Below, piece after piece: positions 5,865 to 6,002 of a stretch of DNA of 6,002 nucleotides. This DNA comes from JANWZL01 sp037445185. Its GTDB lineage: Bacteria > Pseudomonadota > Gammaproteobacteria > Burkholderiales > Thiobacillaceae. Every line of letters begins with the position of its first letter. Position 1 is the stretch's first letter. The stretch spans positions 1-6,002 of the forward strand of contig JBBIKZ010000130.1 in NCBI GenBank assembly GCA_037445185.1. The letters are read 5' to 3'. The position numbers were made by a program, and so were the translations under genes. The notes below the pieces were generated by a model that was not told the DNA's origin, ran no database searches, and saw only the letters and a list, made by a program, of their open reading frames with translations.

Positions 5865-5887
5865 AATCAGTTCGGCACTCTTGTCCA
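5859..5887 (-). promoter_or_regulatory. Sigma-70-type promoter of bfd
   Basis: On the minus strand, TGGACA (5887-5882, 5 of 6 to the -35 consensus) and AATAAT (5864-5859, 5 of 6 to the -10 consensus) are separated by exactly 17 bp. Transcription should start near 5852, leaving a leader of about 45 nt. The -10 hexamer is part of the Fur box. Confidence 0.65.
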
Positions 5888-5959
5888 AAACAGCTTATGA
5901 CGACGGGCCATCCGGAGGAGTGGGGTTGGTGAGCGCTCAAGCACACCACCACCCGACCG

Positions 5960-5966
5960 AAGGAGG
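5960..5966 (+). promoter_or_regulatory. Consensus ribosome binding site at the right edge
   Basis: AAGGAGG is a full match to the anti-Shine-Dalgarno complement. It lies six bases before the GTG at 5973 and ten before the ATG at 5977, marking the start of a plus-strand gene divergent from bfd. Confidence 0.6.
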
Positions 5967-5972
5967 CCCATC

Positions 5973-6002
5973 GTGAATGCATCATGCAGCATGTTCAGCC
6001 AG
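5973..6002 (+). CDS. Start of an unidentified gene, cut by the window edge
   Basis: Only about ten codons are visible. From the GTG at 5973 the protein begins M-N-A-S-C-S-M-F-S-Q. From the ATG at 5977, in another frame, it begins M-H-H-A-A-C-S-A. The GTG has the better distance to the consensus ribosome site at 5960-5966. The gene is divergent from bfd and could share the Fur-controlled region. No function can be assigned from this length. Confidence 0.4.
   Translation, partial: MNASCSMFSQ

Noticed and set aside
5452..5976. 174-residue plus-strand open frame across bfd and its promoter
   Set aside because: It covers bfd and the Fur box in antisense, has no family features and no ribosome site at its start.

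Overview
The window is GC-rich, with strongly GC-biased third codon positions. It carries a proteobacterial gene set: an MsbA-like lipid ABC exporter, a Bfr/Bfd iron-storage pair and a ZIP metal transporter. A beta- or gammaproteobacterium fits best. The genus cannot be read from the sequence. No rRNA, tRNA, CRISPR array or insertion sequence was seen.

Left part (1-3087): a plus-strand GNAT acetyltransferase runs tail to tail into a minus-strand pair, overlapping by 14 bp. The pair is an MsbA-like half-transporter followed by a dual-specificity-type phosphatase. Their stop and start codons overlap (ATGA), so they are very probably translated together. The transporter probably starts at 2958 rather than at the upstream GTG at 3087.

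Middle (2959-3330): a non-coding divergent control region. It holds an AT-rich island (about 3121-3170) with a 14-bp-period direct repeat, a weak candidate promoter, and a leader stem-loop ahead of the plus-strand genes.

Right part (3298-6002) is an iron/metal cluster. A ZIP-family transporter and a lysine-tailed ferritin-like protein form a plus-strand two-gene unit. Convergent to it, on the minus strand, lie bfd (bacterioferritin-associated ferredoxin) and then bfr (bacterioferritin). A perfect 8-bp inverted repeat sits between the two 3' ends. A Fur-box-like sequence overlaps the -10 element of a good bfd promoter. Another plus-strand gene, with a very strong ribosome binding site, begins at the right edge.

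The most striking observation is an in-frame amber codon at codon 50 of an otherwise full-length, well-conserved bfr. It lies directly before the ferroxidase/heme-ligand motif. Either bfr is a recent pseudogene (or the base is a sequence error), or the stop is bypassed. The neighbouring ferritin-like protein keeps a complete set of six di-iron ligands and could supply iron oxidation and storage instead. No wholly new system is demonstrated. The ZIP plus lysine-tailed ferritin pair and the exporter plus phosphatase pair are the best candidates for under-described functional modules.
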